DNA of 64,000 nucleotides from CAZYSK01 sp964649415. GTDB lineage: Bacteria; Chloroflexota; Anaerolineae; B4-G1. Below are positions 24,871 through 33,477 of this stretch, in pieces. The translations under genes were made by a program, and so were the position numbers. Location of the stretch: positions 56,990 through 120,989 of the forward strand of contig CAZYSK010000010.1 in NCBI GenBank assembly GCA_964649415.1. The letters are read 5' to 3'. The notes under the pieces were generated by a model. That model saw only the letters and a list, made by a program, of their open reading frames with translations, did no database searches and had not been told where the DNA came from. Position 1 is the stretch's first letter; the number at the start of each line of letters is the position of its first letter.

Positions 24871-26058
24871 TCAGATACCCCGCACAAACGGCTCGCCCTC
24901 ACCCAGCACCCCGTGGATGACCGTCATCCACTCGCTGATCGGGATGTGCTGGGGGCACTTCTCCTCACACTCACCGCACTGGACGCACATCGCGGCCCGC
25001 GGATCGTGGTCCAGGATGCCCTGCTCCTTGAAGGCAAACTCCCACCAACTGTAGTGGCCCCGAGAGGCCGCCGGCTTCTCGTACATGATGGCCTCGTTGT
25101 AGCTCCCGATGTTTCCCGGTATGTCTACCCCGTTCGGGCAGGGCATGCAATACCGGCAGTTGGTGCAGGGAATGGCGCAGAGCTCCGCGTACCGGTCACG
25201 CACCTGGTCGAACAGCGACGCCTCCTCCGCTGCCAGCGCGCCGACCCCGGAGACACAGGCACTGGCGACGTTCTCCTCCACCTGCTGCATCGTGCTCATC
25301 CCGCTGAGGACGACTGATGCCTCAGGCTGGTTCCACAGCCACTGCAACGCCCAATCGGCCGGCGTGCGCTCGTTCGCGGCCGTGTCCCAGATGTCGGAGA
25401 TCGCCTGAGGCGGGGCCACGAGCTTGCCGCCCAGGAGCGGCTCCATGATCACGACGGCCAGCCCTTTGGAGGCCGCGTACTTGAGCCCTCGCATACCGGC
25501 CTGATTCTCCACGTCCATGTAGTTGTACTGAATCTGGCACATCGCCCAGCCGTCGTACGCGTCCACGATCTCCTGGAAGACCTCATAGTCGTCGTGGAAT
25601 GAGAAGCCCAGGTGGCGGATGCGCCCGTCGGCGATGGCTCCCTCCGCCCAGTCGAGCACGCCCAGGCCGTGCAGCTTGTCCCACCATTCCTTCTTCAGCG
25701 AATGCAGCAGGTAGAAATCTACGTACCCCGTCTGCAGCCGCTCGAGCTGCAAGTTGAGGAACTTGTCGAAATCCGCGCGCGTCTCGATCTCCCAACTGGG
25801 CATTTTAGTCGCCAGCCGGACCCGATCCCGGTATCCGTTCTGAAGCGCGCGCCCCACGAAAGGCTCGCCCGCCCCGTCGTGGTAGGGGTACGCCGTGTCC
25901 ACGTAGTTCACGCCGTGGTCGATGGCGTAGTGCAGCATGCGGGTCGCCTCAGCCTCATCTATCTGGCTGGACTCGCCGTTCTGCGTGGGCAACCGCATAG
26001 CCCCAAAGCCCAAGGCTGAGACCTGGAAATCCAGGCTTCCAAACTTACGATACTCCAT
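24871..26058 (-). CDS. Aldo/keto reductase with C-terminal ferredoxin-like domain
   Basis: 395 residues. The AKR barrel occupies about 1-285 (G-F-G-A-M-R-L-P, D-T-A-Y-P-Y-H; lysine and histidine region near H-L-G-F-S-F-H). The C-terminal ~90 residues carry two 4Fe-4S cysteine sets, C-x2-C-x2-C-x3-C-P (C-T-N-C-R-Y-C-M-P-C-P) and C-V-Q-C-G-E-C-E-E-K-C-P. This subgroup is NADPH- or ferredoxin-linked, and the physiological substrate is generally unknown. GGGAGG precedes the ATG. The gene is convergent with the HEPN gene. Confidence 0.9.
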   Translation of the reverse strand: MEYRKFGSLDFQVSALGFGAMRLPTQNGESSQIDEAEATRMLHYAIDHGVNYVDTAYPYHDGAGEPFVGRALQNGYRDRVRLATKMPSWEIETRADFDKFLNLQLERLQTGYVDFYLLHSLKKEWWDKLHGLGVLDWAEGAIADGRIRHLGFSFHDDYEVFQEIVDAYDGWAMCQIQYNYMDVENQAGMRGLKYAASKGLAVVIMEPLLGGKLVAPPQAISDIWDTAANERTPADWALQWLWNQPEASVVLSGMSTMQQVEENVASACVSGVGALAAEEASLFDQVRDRYAELCAIPCTNCRYCMPCPNGVDIPGNIGSYNEAIMYEKPAASRGHYSWWEFAFKEQGILDHDPRAAMCVQCGECEEKCPQHIPISEWMTVIHGVLGEGEPFVRGI

Positions 26059-26172
26059 CGCTTGACCTCCCTGATGATATGTACGTTATGATGTCCACCA
26101 AGTGACAATGGCTACCGCCCGGCAGGATGCCGGTTGTTGCGCGGCAAGCCCTGTGTCCCAGCTCCATGCCCC

Positions 26173-26733
26173 TCAGTGCACCGGGTAGGACTTCCAGCGC
26201 GAAGGTCGAACCGCCGGGCGACACCGGCGTTCCCCGGGCAGCGCTTCGCTCACCCGCCAGACCGTCACGCGGGCGTCGATCGCCTTCTGGCCCAGCGCGC
26301 GCGCCACCGAGATGCGGTGATGGCCATCGCGGACGAAATACACGTCGCCGACCTGGACCAACTCCACGGGGGGCATCGCGCGCCCCATCCGCCGCGCCAT
26401 GGCGATGCCCACCCAGCGCCCCTTCAAGTGGCCTCCGAGCGGACGAAAGTCCGCGTCGAAATCACCGCAGCGCCCCCCGCTACCACGGATCTCGCGCAGC
26501 GGCACCCCTCGGATTCCGTCAAGGCGGCAGCCGCGCACGTCACATGCACGGCACACGGCCGCCAGGTCAAGCAGCCGGTTGGAGCGCCCGGTCAGCGCGG
26601 ACCAGAGCCTACGCGCCAGGCCCCAGACGTGCACGGTTGAGTACAGGCGCAACGCCACGCACATCGCGTACAGGGCGTTCTCAAATCGGGCCGGACGGAC
26701 CAGGCCCGGTGCAGCGGCCTTCTTCTGACTCAC
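26173..26733 (-). CDS. ParB/sulfiredoxin-like domain protein
   Basis: 186 residues starting with GTG after AGGAGGG. The C-terminal half has V-R-D-G-H-H-R-I-S-V-A-R-A-L-G preceded by V-E-L-V-Q-V-G-D-V-Y, the ParB/Srx nucleotide-binding fold. The N-terminal half is helical and Arg-rich with a C-x2-C-x4-C stretch (C-R-A-C-D-V-R-G-C). It lacks the HTH of partitioning ParB, so a chromosome-segregation role is unlikely. Function unknown. Confidence 0.65.
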   Translation of the reverse strand: MSQKKAAAPGLVRPARFENALYAMCVALRLYSTVHVWGLARRLWSALTGRSNRLLDLAAVCRACDVRGCRLDGIRGVPLREIRGSGGRCGDFDADFRPLGGHLKGRWVGIAMARRMGRAMPPVELVQVGDVYFVRDGHHRISVARALGQKAIDARVTVWRVSEALPGERRCRPAVRPSRWKSYPVH

Positions 26734-26858
26734 CTCACTTCCCTCCTGCGAATGGTTCTATAACCATCGACCATTATGAACCATGCGCAGGAGTAAGTCA
26801 CCATCCAAAAGGAGGGTAAAAGGAGGGAAAGGGAGCAGTGGAAGCCGTAAAGGGGAGA

Positions 26859-29555
26859 TTACACCAGGTCTAGCTCCCGGGCCCTGGCCAGGGCCTGGGT
26901 GCGCCGGTGCACGTGCAGCTTCTCATAGATGTTGCGTAGGTACCACTTGACCGTGCTCTCCGCCAGCACCATCTCGTCGGCGATCTCGCGGTTCGAGCGG
27001 CCGCTGGCGACGTGGCGCAGCACCTCGATCTCCCGCCGGCGCAGGGGCTCGATCAGCGGCTGGCGAGCAGGGGTTGGGGGCACGGACTCGCCGTCATGGC
27101 CGCGCAGCCCCTCGTCGCGGAAGGCAGCCAGCAACCGGGCCACATAGCCGGAGGCCTGTTCCCGACTGACCACGTCGCGCAGCAAGCCAGCCATGGCCGG
27201 GCCGTGATCCACGAACGTGCGCACCAGCCCCATAGGCTCGGCCAGCGCGAGCGCCGCAGCCAGGCTTTCGGCGGCCTGGTGCTCGTCGCCCAACGCCCGG
27301 TGGGCCAGGGCCAGCAGCGCCAGGTGTTGCGCCGCCCCATACGTCCACCCACTGGCCGCGTCCGCCTCGTACAGCGGCTTCACCCGCTCGACCGCACGGG
27401 CCAGGTCGTCCCGGGACACGTCCCCGGGCAAGCGGCTCCGGGCCAGCAGATAGCGCGCCAGCGCCGTCACCTCGGTGGGCGAGAGCGCATCGTCGTGCAC
27501 GCTCAGCCCGCGCCGGTGGAGCCACGTCGCGACGGTGTCCACCTCTCCCTGCGCAAGCCACACCCGCACGCGTGCCTCGGCAATGCGGTTGATGAGGCCC
27601 TCAAGCCCCATCTGCCGGGCTATCTCGGCGGCTGCGTCGAGCGCGGCCAGCGCATCGTCCAGCCGCCCCTGCAACTGGAGCGCGTAGGCCAGCGGCAGGC
27701 GGGCGTACATCAACACCTTGACCTCGCCGCTTCGCTGCGCCAGCGCGACTGCCTTCCGCAGGTGGTCCACGGCGGCACTCAGGTCGTTCCACTCGTATAG
27801 CAGCGCGCCGAGCCCCGCGTGCGCCCAGCAGGCTGAGGCTGAGGGGGGATCGGCCTGCTCGCACCGGGTTAGCGCCTCCCGGCAGCGTTGAAGCGCCCGG
27901 CGGAACTGCCCACGCCCCATCTGGATATCGGCCAGGTAGTAGGTTGCCATCAGCGCCGCGCGCGGGTTTCCCACGTCCCGGCTCAGGGCGATGGCATCGT
28001 TAAAGGTGGCCGCGGCGGCCTCGAAGTCCTGGGTGCTCAAGTGGGCGAAGGCCAGGTCCAGAAGCACGTCGCTGCGCAAGGGCGCGTCCGCCGGCAGCAG
28101 GTCCAGCGCTTTCTGCGACAGGTGGATGTTCTGGGCGGTGTCCCCCCGGATCACAGCCATGCGCGCGCGCACCGTGGCGGCTTCGCCCAACAGGGCGTCG
28201 GCTTCGTCGCCGCCGTCCGGCCCGGTCTCCAGGTGATCCAGGAAGCGAGTGGCAGCGTCCATCCGTCCGCAGTTGGCCAGCACCCACGCGTAGATCAAGC
28301 ATAACTCGGGACGGTCGTAGACCTCCGCGTACGGCAGCGCCTCGAACCAGCGCAGGAGCGTGGCGAACTCACCCCGCATCACGTGCTGGCGGGCGGTCCG
28401 GCCGATCAGTTCGACCGCCTCGGCGGTGCGACCCGCGGCCAGCGTGTGGTCTATGGCGTGGTCGAGATCGCCGTGGCGTTCGTACCAGTCGGCGGCCCGC
28501 AGGTGCAGCGTGGGCAGGTCGGACGCCGGGTCGCGCTGGAGTTGGCCGCGCAGGAAATCGGCGAACAGGGGGTGATAGCGGTACTGGCCACGGCGATCAA
28601 GCGCCGTGATGAACAGGTTCTGCTGATGCAGCCGTTCCAGCGTCGTGCGGCCATCCGCCTGCCCGGTGAGCGCGTTGCACAGAGACCCGTTCAGCGTGTC
28701 CAGGATGGCCGTGTATCTTAGGAAAGCGCGTACCGGGTCCGGCTGCTGCTGCAACACCTCCGACGCCAGGTAGTCCGTGACGTACTCGTGATCGCCGCGG
28801 AAGTCCCGCACCGACGCGATCTCCAGGTGGCCCGACGGCGCGCGAGTCGCCAACGCCGCCAGTTGCAGACCGGCGACCCACCCCTCCGTCCGTTCCTGGA
28901 GCGCAGCCACATCCCGTGCCGGCAGGCTCGATCCGGCCACCTGGGCCAGCAAGCGCTCGGCCTCGTCAACCGAGAAGCGGAGGTCTGACGCCCGCAGCTC
29001 CAGGAGCAGCCCCCGCGCGCGCCACTGGGCCAACGGCAGCGGAGGCTCGGCCCGTGTGGCCAGGATCACGTGCATGTTTAGCGGCGCGTAATCGAGCAGG
29101 TAGGCCAGCGCCTCGTGGGTCGCGTCCGACTCGATGCAGTGGTAGTCGTCCAGCACGAGCACGAAGTGGTCGGGGATCGCGGTCAGCGAGTTGATCAGCG
29201 CGGGGATGACGTAGCCCACCGGTTCCGGGTGCGGGGAGTGAATGAGTGGCAGGACGTTCTCGCCCACGCTGGATTCGAGCTTGTCGAGCGCGGCCACCAC
29301 GTAGGACCAGAAGTGCATGGGGTCGTTGTCGGTGGCATCCAACGAGACCCAGGCGACCGGGCGCTCGTTCTCCCGGCTCCACTGGCTGAGGAGCGTGGTC
29401 TTGCCAAACCCCGCCGGCGCACAGAGCAACAGCAGCCTGCACTGCTCGCAGCGATCCAGTTGCCGGTTCAGACGCGGCCGCGCGACCAGGCTGATCCGGG
29501 TCGTCGGGACGTGCAGCTTGGTGTTGACGTACGGAAATGGAAACGACAGCGACAT
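26859..29555 (-). CDS. MalT-like LuxR-family transcriptional activator (LAL type)
   Basis: 898 residues. An STAND-type ATPase comes first, with Walker A C-A-P-A-G-F-G-K-T-T and Walker B L-V-L-D-D-Y-H. A long TPR-like helical sensor region follows (about 390-810). The C-terminal LuxR HTH reads L-R-R-R-E-I-E-V-L-R-H-V-A-S-G-R-S-N-R-E-I-A. MalT-type proteins oligomerise on binding a small inducer and ATP and then activate transcription. No target gene can be named. Start choice: ATG at 29555 after GGGAG; ATGs at 29597 and 29675 are possible alternatives. Confidence 0.88.
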   Translation of the reverse strand: MSLSFPFPYVNTKLHVPTTRISLVARPRLNRQLDRCEQCRLLLLCAPAGFGKTTLLSQWSRENERPVAWVSLDATDNDPMHFWSYVVAALDKLESSVGENVLPLIHSPHPEPVGYVIPALINSLTAIPDHFVLVLDDYHCIESDATHEALAYLLDYAPLNMHVILATRAEPPLPLAQWRARGLLLELRASDLRFSVDEAERLLAQVAGSSLPARDVAALQERTEGWVAGLQLAALATRAPSGHLEIASVRDFRGDHEYVTDYLASEVLQQQPDPVRAFLRYTAILDTLNGSLCNALTGQADGRTTLERLHQQNLFITALDRRGQYRYHPLFADFLRGQLQRDPASDLPTLHLRAADWYERHGDLDHAIDHTLAAGRTAEAVELIGRTARQHVMRGEFATLLRWFEALPYAEVYDRPELCLIYAWVLANCGRMDAATRFLDHLETGPDGGDEADALLGEAATVRARMAVIRGDTAQNIHLSQKALDLLPADAPLRSDVLLDLAFAHLSTQDFEAAAATFNDAIALSRDVGNPRAALMATYYLADIQMGRGQFRRALQRCREALTRCEQADPPSASACWAHAGLGALLYEWNDLSAAVDHLRKAVALAQRSGEVKVLMYARLPLAYALQLQGRLDDALAALDAAAEIARQMGLEGLINRIAEARVRVWLAQGEVDTVATWLHRRGLSVHDDALSPTEVTALARYLLARSRLPGDVSRDDLARAVERVKPLYEADAASGWTYGAAQHLALLALAHRALGDEHQAAESLAAALALAEPMGLVRTFVDHGPAMAGLLRDVVSREQASGYVARLLAAFRDEGLRGHDGESVPPTPARQPLIEPLRRREIEVLRHVASGRSNREIADEMVLAESTVKWYLRNIYEKLHVHRRTQALARARELDLV

Positions 29556-29717
29556 ATCGGCTCCCTCACGAAGATCGAACGGCGAAGGACTCAGCATTTG
29601 CGGGAACTCCTCATTCCGATTATAGTCCATCCGCCCTGGTCTGACAAATACGCCAGTCATCACATTCGGCAACATCTATCCGTGAGGCAATGCGGCGCGA
29701 GCCGGTCGCCACTGCCT

Positions 29718-29746
29718 TTGCGCATCGTGCAAGGATGTGCTATACT
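29718..29746 (+). promoter_or_regulatory. Promoter of the NYN-domain gene
   Basis: TTGCGC (29718-29723), 17 bases, TATACT (29741-29746), preceded by TGC as extended -10. Confidence 0.65.
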
Positions 29747-29810
29747 GGACGGCAGACGCGAACCTTCCTGGCGAACCACGGTGTCGCGGAGCAAGATAAG
29801 GAGTCAAGCC

Positions 29811-31757
29811 ATGAGCAAGCAACTGGCCCTGTTCATCGACTTCGAAAACGTGGCCATCTGGGCGGAACAGCAGTTTCTCGATCTCGAACTGGGTCGCCTG
29901 ATGGAATACCTGAGGACTCGAGGCTCGGTAACCATCAAGCGGGCCTACGGAGACTGGAGCCGGTTCTCCAGGTACCGCGACGACCTGCTCGACAATTCCA
30001 TCGATCTCATTCAGATGTACAGCGTGCGTGCTGGCAAGAATCGCGCCGACATTCGGCTGGCGCTGGATGCCTTTGAGTCGGCGATCAACCGCCCACAGAT
30101 CGAGACGTTCGTCATCGTCTCAGGCGACAGCGATTTCGGCGCTCTGGCCTCGAAGCTGCGCGAATACGGAAGATACATCCTGGGTATCGGCCCGCGCGAC
30201 GTGACGCACGCCCTGCTGGTCAAATCTTGCGATGAGTTCGTGTATCTCGAGACGGTGCTCGAGCAAGAACCCGAGCCCCTGGACACCGCCGAGTCCGACC
30301 GTGAGCAGGCACGTCAACTGCTGCAAGGGGCGTTGGCTGCGTATGGCAAGCGTGGAGAGTTGCCCGTCCTGGCCACCAGGCTGAAGGACACGATGCTCTC
30401 CATGAACTCGACGTTCAACGAGGCCAACCTGGGCTATGGACAGTTCAGGGCCTGGCTGGAGGACAATAGCGACCTGGTCAACCTGTTCTTCAGAGACCTG
30501 CAGATGTACTGCGCACCGGCTGACTTCGAGATACCGCACGAGTTCGCAGCCGCACCGAGGCCAAAGGTCAAACAGGAGGACAAGCCCAGCCCGCAGACGA
30601 GCCTGAGTGCCTCTAGCAGAAGCCTGCTCCGCAAGATCATCGTGGCAGATATAGAAACCCGCCATGACGTCCTGCGGGACGTCTACCGCGAGCTGAGCGA
30701 GCATCCCGGCCAGTGGACGTTCGCCACGTTGCTCGACGAACTCCAATCACGGTATGAATCCAAGGGCTTGATTCGCAGCAAGAGCCTCCTGCGCCGGGTG
30801 ATGCAGTTGGCGTTTCACCAACGTGCCTATGCATACCTGGGCGATGTTTCCTTCAACACGCCCTTCAAGTTGGCGGACGACATCGCCAGCCAGGCAGCTT
30901 TCATCCGCCGGGCCGAGTCGCATTTTGTGCACGCCGCTGTCAAGTCAGGTCTCGGGGTGGACCCGGCCGAGATGGCAGCCGCCATCCAAGGTGACCCCGC
31001 ATCGGTCGACTACGTCCAGGAGCTGTTGGACGACCTCGAACGCCGTAGCAGTATCGCCCGAGTGGGTGGGCAGTATCGTCTCGCCGGCCGCAGCGAGATC
31101 CCCCTGCTCGACGATCCCAACCTTCAAGACGTGATCCGCGAACTGAGAGCCGTTCACCTACCAGAAGACCTCGATCGGGATGTTGAGACGGCGAAACAGT
31201 TGGCCAAGAGCGGCACGGCAACGCGTTCACACGACTTCGTCGCCGCCGCGCGGGACTATCTGATGGCCAGCCGCCTGCAGTGGGACGCACTCGAGAAGCA
31301 GGACCCGGACGCGACGGTGGAGGACCTCCGTTGGTACGTCGCCTCCTACGCCTCGGTCAAGGCCGGCGAGCTCTCGCAGAACCTCGGGGAGTTCGCCGCT
31401 GCACAGCCATACTACCTGGCCTTCTTCTCACTGGTTCGGGAGGGCACGCCCCTGTGGGGCCGTATGCGCCAATTGATCAACCCGGTACTGCATTTCTACT
31501 GGCGGAACATCGCGCGGGCGAGGGGCGTTCAGTTACCGTACACCAAATCACCGGCCGCGCTCGCGGTGCAACTGGCCACGCACACCGACGACAGATTGCG
31601 CACAGCGTGGGAACAAGCAACCAGGCGACTCGCACAGATCAATCCAGAGGTCGTGCGCCGGGTGGCGAACCAGATCAGGCTCACCCAGGCGGAGCCCCCG
31701 GGGACCATTCAAGTGGCGGAGCAGATCGAATCCATGCTGGACGGCGGAGACGATTAG
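29811..31757 (+). CDS. NYN-domain (PIN-like) putative ribonuclease with OST-HTH/LOTUS region
   Basis: 648 residues from the ATG at 29811 (AAGGAG upstream). A longer upstream frame is antisense to the MalT-like gene. NYN domain at about 4-150: Asp10 and Asn13 (F-I-D-F-E-N), Asp80 (R-A-D), Asp106 and Asp108 (S-G-D-S-D-F) complete the acidic metal site of PIN-like nucleases. Residues about 165-245 look like an OST-HTH/LOTUS RNA-binding domain. The remaining ~400 residues are mostly helical and unassigned, with a TPR-like feel in the last 150. RNA cleavage or RNA surveillance is the likely role by family. Confidence 0.82.
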   Translation: MSKQLALFIDFENVAIWAEQQFLDLELGRLMEYLRTRGSVTIKRAYGDWSRFSRYRDDLLDNSIDLIQMYSVRAGKNRADIRLALDAFESAINRPQIETFVIVSGDSDFGALASKLREYGRYILGIGPRDVTHALLVKSCDEFVYLETVLEQEPEPLDTAESDREQARQLLQGALAAYGKRGELPVLATRLKDTMLSMNSTFNEANLGYGQFRAWLEDNSDLVNLFFRDLQMYCAPADFEIPHEFAAAPRPKVKQEDKPSPQTSLSASSRSLLRKIIVADIETRHDVLRDVYRELSEHPGQWTFATLLDELQSRYESKGLIRSKSLLRRVMQLAFHQRAYAYLGDVSFNTPFKLADDIASQAAFIRRAESHFVHAAVKSGLGVDPAEMAAAIQGDPASVDYVQELLDDLERRSSIARVGGQYRLAGRSEIPLLDDPNLQDVIRELRAVHLPEDLDRDVETAKQLAKSGTATRSHDFVAAARDYLMASRLQWDALEKQDPDATVEDLRWYVASYASVKAGELSQNLGEFAAAQPYYLAFFSLVREGTPLWGRMRQLINPVLHFYWRNIARARGVQLPYTKSPAALAVQLATHTDDRLRTAWEQATRRLAQINPEVVRRVANQIRLTQAEPPGTIQVAEQIESMLDGGDD

Positions 31758-31781
31758 GCAAAGAGCGACGTGAAAACACAG

Positions 31782-31819
31782 TGACTCCGCGCCTCTGCAC
31801 CTCCGCATCTCTGCGTTAT
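31782..31819. repeat. Dispersed CTCTGCG-type repeat
   Basis: Contains GCCTCTGCAC, CTCCGCATCTCTGCG, the same type of intergenic sequence as at 41382-41514. It is in the 218-bp gap between the NYN and fabF genes. Confidence 0.4.
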
Positions 31820-31895
31820 ACTCCCGCAGCGTGACGTCAAGCCCCTCGCGGGGTTATTCCATATCGAGAGGTCCAACACCTTACATCCCTGCACA

Positions 31896-31955
31896 GGCGC
31901 CATTCTGATGGCGCCCCCTCGTCCTTACCAAGGCGCCATTCTGATGGCGCCCCCT
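31896..31955. repeat. Twin 24-bp repeats, each a perfect hairpin, upstream of fabF
   Basis: Two identical 24-base copies (31896-31919 and 31932-31955), offset 36 bases. Each holds GGCGCCAT-TCTG-ATGGCGCC, an 8-bp perfect stem with a 4-base loop, followed by CCCT. The second ends 20 bases before the fabF start. Confidence 0.8.
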
Positions 31956-31975
31956 AAGCAGCCAGGAGGTGCGCT

Positions 31976-33223
31976 GTGAGAAAGCGAGTTGTCGTCACCG
32001 GCCTCGGCGCGGTCACTCCCTTGGGGAATGACGTGCCGACGATGTGGGAAGCGCTCGTCGCCGGGCGCAACGGCATTGACCACATCACCCAGTTCGACGC
32101 GTCCGATCTAGACGTGCAAATCGCCGCCGAGGTCAAGGACTTCGACCCGGTGGCGCTGTTCGGTCGCCGCGTGGCGCGCCGGAACGATCGCTTCACGCTC
32201 TTCGCACTGGAGGCTGCGCGCCAGGCCATCGCCGACGCAGGCCTGGCGTTCGACAACGGCCTGGGCAGATCCACAGGTGTGCTCATCGGAACCGCCCTGG
32301 GTGGCGTCCACACACTGCTGGAGAACTACGACATTCTCCAGACCGCCGGCCCCCGGCGTGTAAGTCCCTTCCTGGCCGGGATGATCATGCCCAACGCGGC
32401 CTCCGCCGCGATTGCCATCACCTACGGGCTGCAGGGTCCCAACCTGTGTGTAGTCTCCGCCTGCGCCACAGGCGCTCACGCCATCGGGGAGGCAGCGGAG
32501 CTGATCCGGCGAAACGACGCGGACGTAGTTGTCTGTGGCGGAAGCGAGGCCGTCATCGCCCCCCTGTCCCTCGCCGGCTTCAGCAACATACGGGCGGTTT
32601 CTACCCGCAACGATGAGCCCGAACGGGCATCGCGTCCCTTCGACGCCGAACGGGACGGCTTCGTCATGGGGGAGGGGGCGGGCGTGATGGCACTGGAAAG
32701 CCTGGATCACGCGCGAGGGCGCGGGGCCAACATCTACGCAGAGCTGGTCGGCTATGGCGCGAGCGCCGACGCGTTCCACATCACCGCCCCCGACGACAAC
32801 GGGACCGGCGCGGCGCGGGCGATGAGGGGAGCACTCCAGGACGCCGAGCTCGCGCCCCAGGCCGTGGACTACGTCAATGCCCACGGCACCAGCACCCCGC
32901 TCAACGACCCCATCGAGACGCGCGCCATCCGCGCCGTCTTCGGCCCCCACGCCGACCGGCTGGCCGTCAGCTCCACCAAGTCCATGCTAGGCCACCTGAT
33001 GGGGGCGGCGGGGGCGGTCGAGGCCATCGCCTGTGTCAAGAGCCTGGAGACCGGCTGGGTGCATCCCACGGCCAACTACGAGCACCCGGATCCGGCGTGC
33101 GATCTGGACTACGTCCCCAACCAGGCGCGGCAACTGGAGCCACAGGTGGCCCTGTCGAACTCCTTCGGCTTCGGCGGGCACAACGGCTGCCTCATCTTCC
33201 GCCGCGATCACGAGGGCTCGTGA
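31976..33223 (+). CDS. fabF: Beta-ketoacyl-ACP synthase II
   Basis: 415 residues, normal FabF length, starting with GTG after AGGAGG. The active-site Cys163 is in V-S-A-C-A-T-G-A, the first His in N-A-H-G-T-S-T-P-L-N-D, and the Lys/His region is S-T-K-S-M-L-G-H-L-M-G-A-A-G. It condenses malonyl-ACP with acyl-ACP in fatty-acid chain elongation. No other fab gene, acyl carrier protein or polyketide gene is nearby. It is thus a stand-alone copy, which could be the housekeeping enzyme or a paralogue for a special lipid. Confidence 0.93.
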   Translation: MRKRVVVTGLGAVTPLGNDVPTMWEALVAGRNGIDHITQFDASDLDVQIAAEVKDFDPVALFGRRVARRNDRFTLFALEAARQAIADAGLAFDNGLGRSTGVLIGTALGGVHTLLENYDILQTAGPRRVSPFLAGMIMPNAASAAIAITYGLQGPNLCVVSACATGAHAIGEAAELIRRNDADVVVCGGSEAVIAPLSLAGFSNIRAVSTRNDEPERASRPFDAERDGFVMGEGAGVMALESLDHARGRGANIYAELVGYGASADAFHITAPDDNGTGAARAMRGALQDAELAPQAVDYVNAHGTSTPLNDPIETRAIRAVFGPHADRLAVSSTKSMLGHLMGAAGAVEAIACVKSLETGWVHPTANYEHPDPACDLDYVPNQARQLEPQVALSNSFGFGGHNGCLIFRRDHEGS

Positions 33224-33477
33224 GCATCTGGGGCCATACACGTTCGTTCTCCTCGAACGTCAGGTGTTGCTCTTGAGGCCCACCATCCTGGCCCGATAAG
33301 ACGGCCGCGGACGCTGCCCGCATTTCCGGGAGGAGATCCTCCCCCTCGTCTTCGGCGCTTGTCGTACCGTAATGCCGGGGGTACATCTTCGCCTCGAGCG
33401 TCTGAACGTGGCGGACCTGGCCGCTCTCCACGTCGGTGTAGGCGAAGTTCTAGTTGTCAGTGCTCAGTTGTCAGGGG
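33224..33477. other. Gene-poor spacer with possible decayed coding fragment
   Basis: On the minus strand an open stretch from about 33450 to 33230 encodes protein-like sequence (Y-T-D-V-E-S-G-Q-V-R-H-V-Q-T-L-E, then K-M-Y-P-R-H-Y-G). It has no start or stop of its own and runs into fabF. I do not recognise the family. At 33452-33474 AGTTGTCAG occurs twice in tandem-like form, an intergenic repeat type. Confidence 0.3.

Noticed and set aside
29115..29810. Long N-terminal extension of the NYN-domain gene
   Set aside because: It runs antisense through the MalT-like gene and crosses the promoter at 29718-29746; the conserved sequence starts at 29811.
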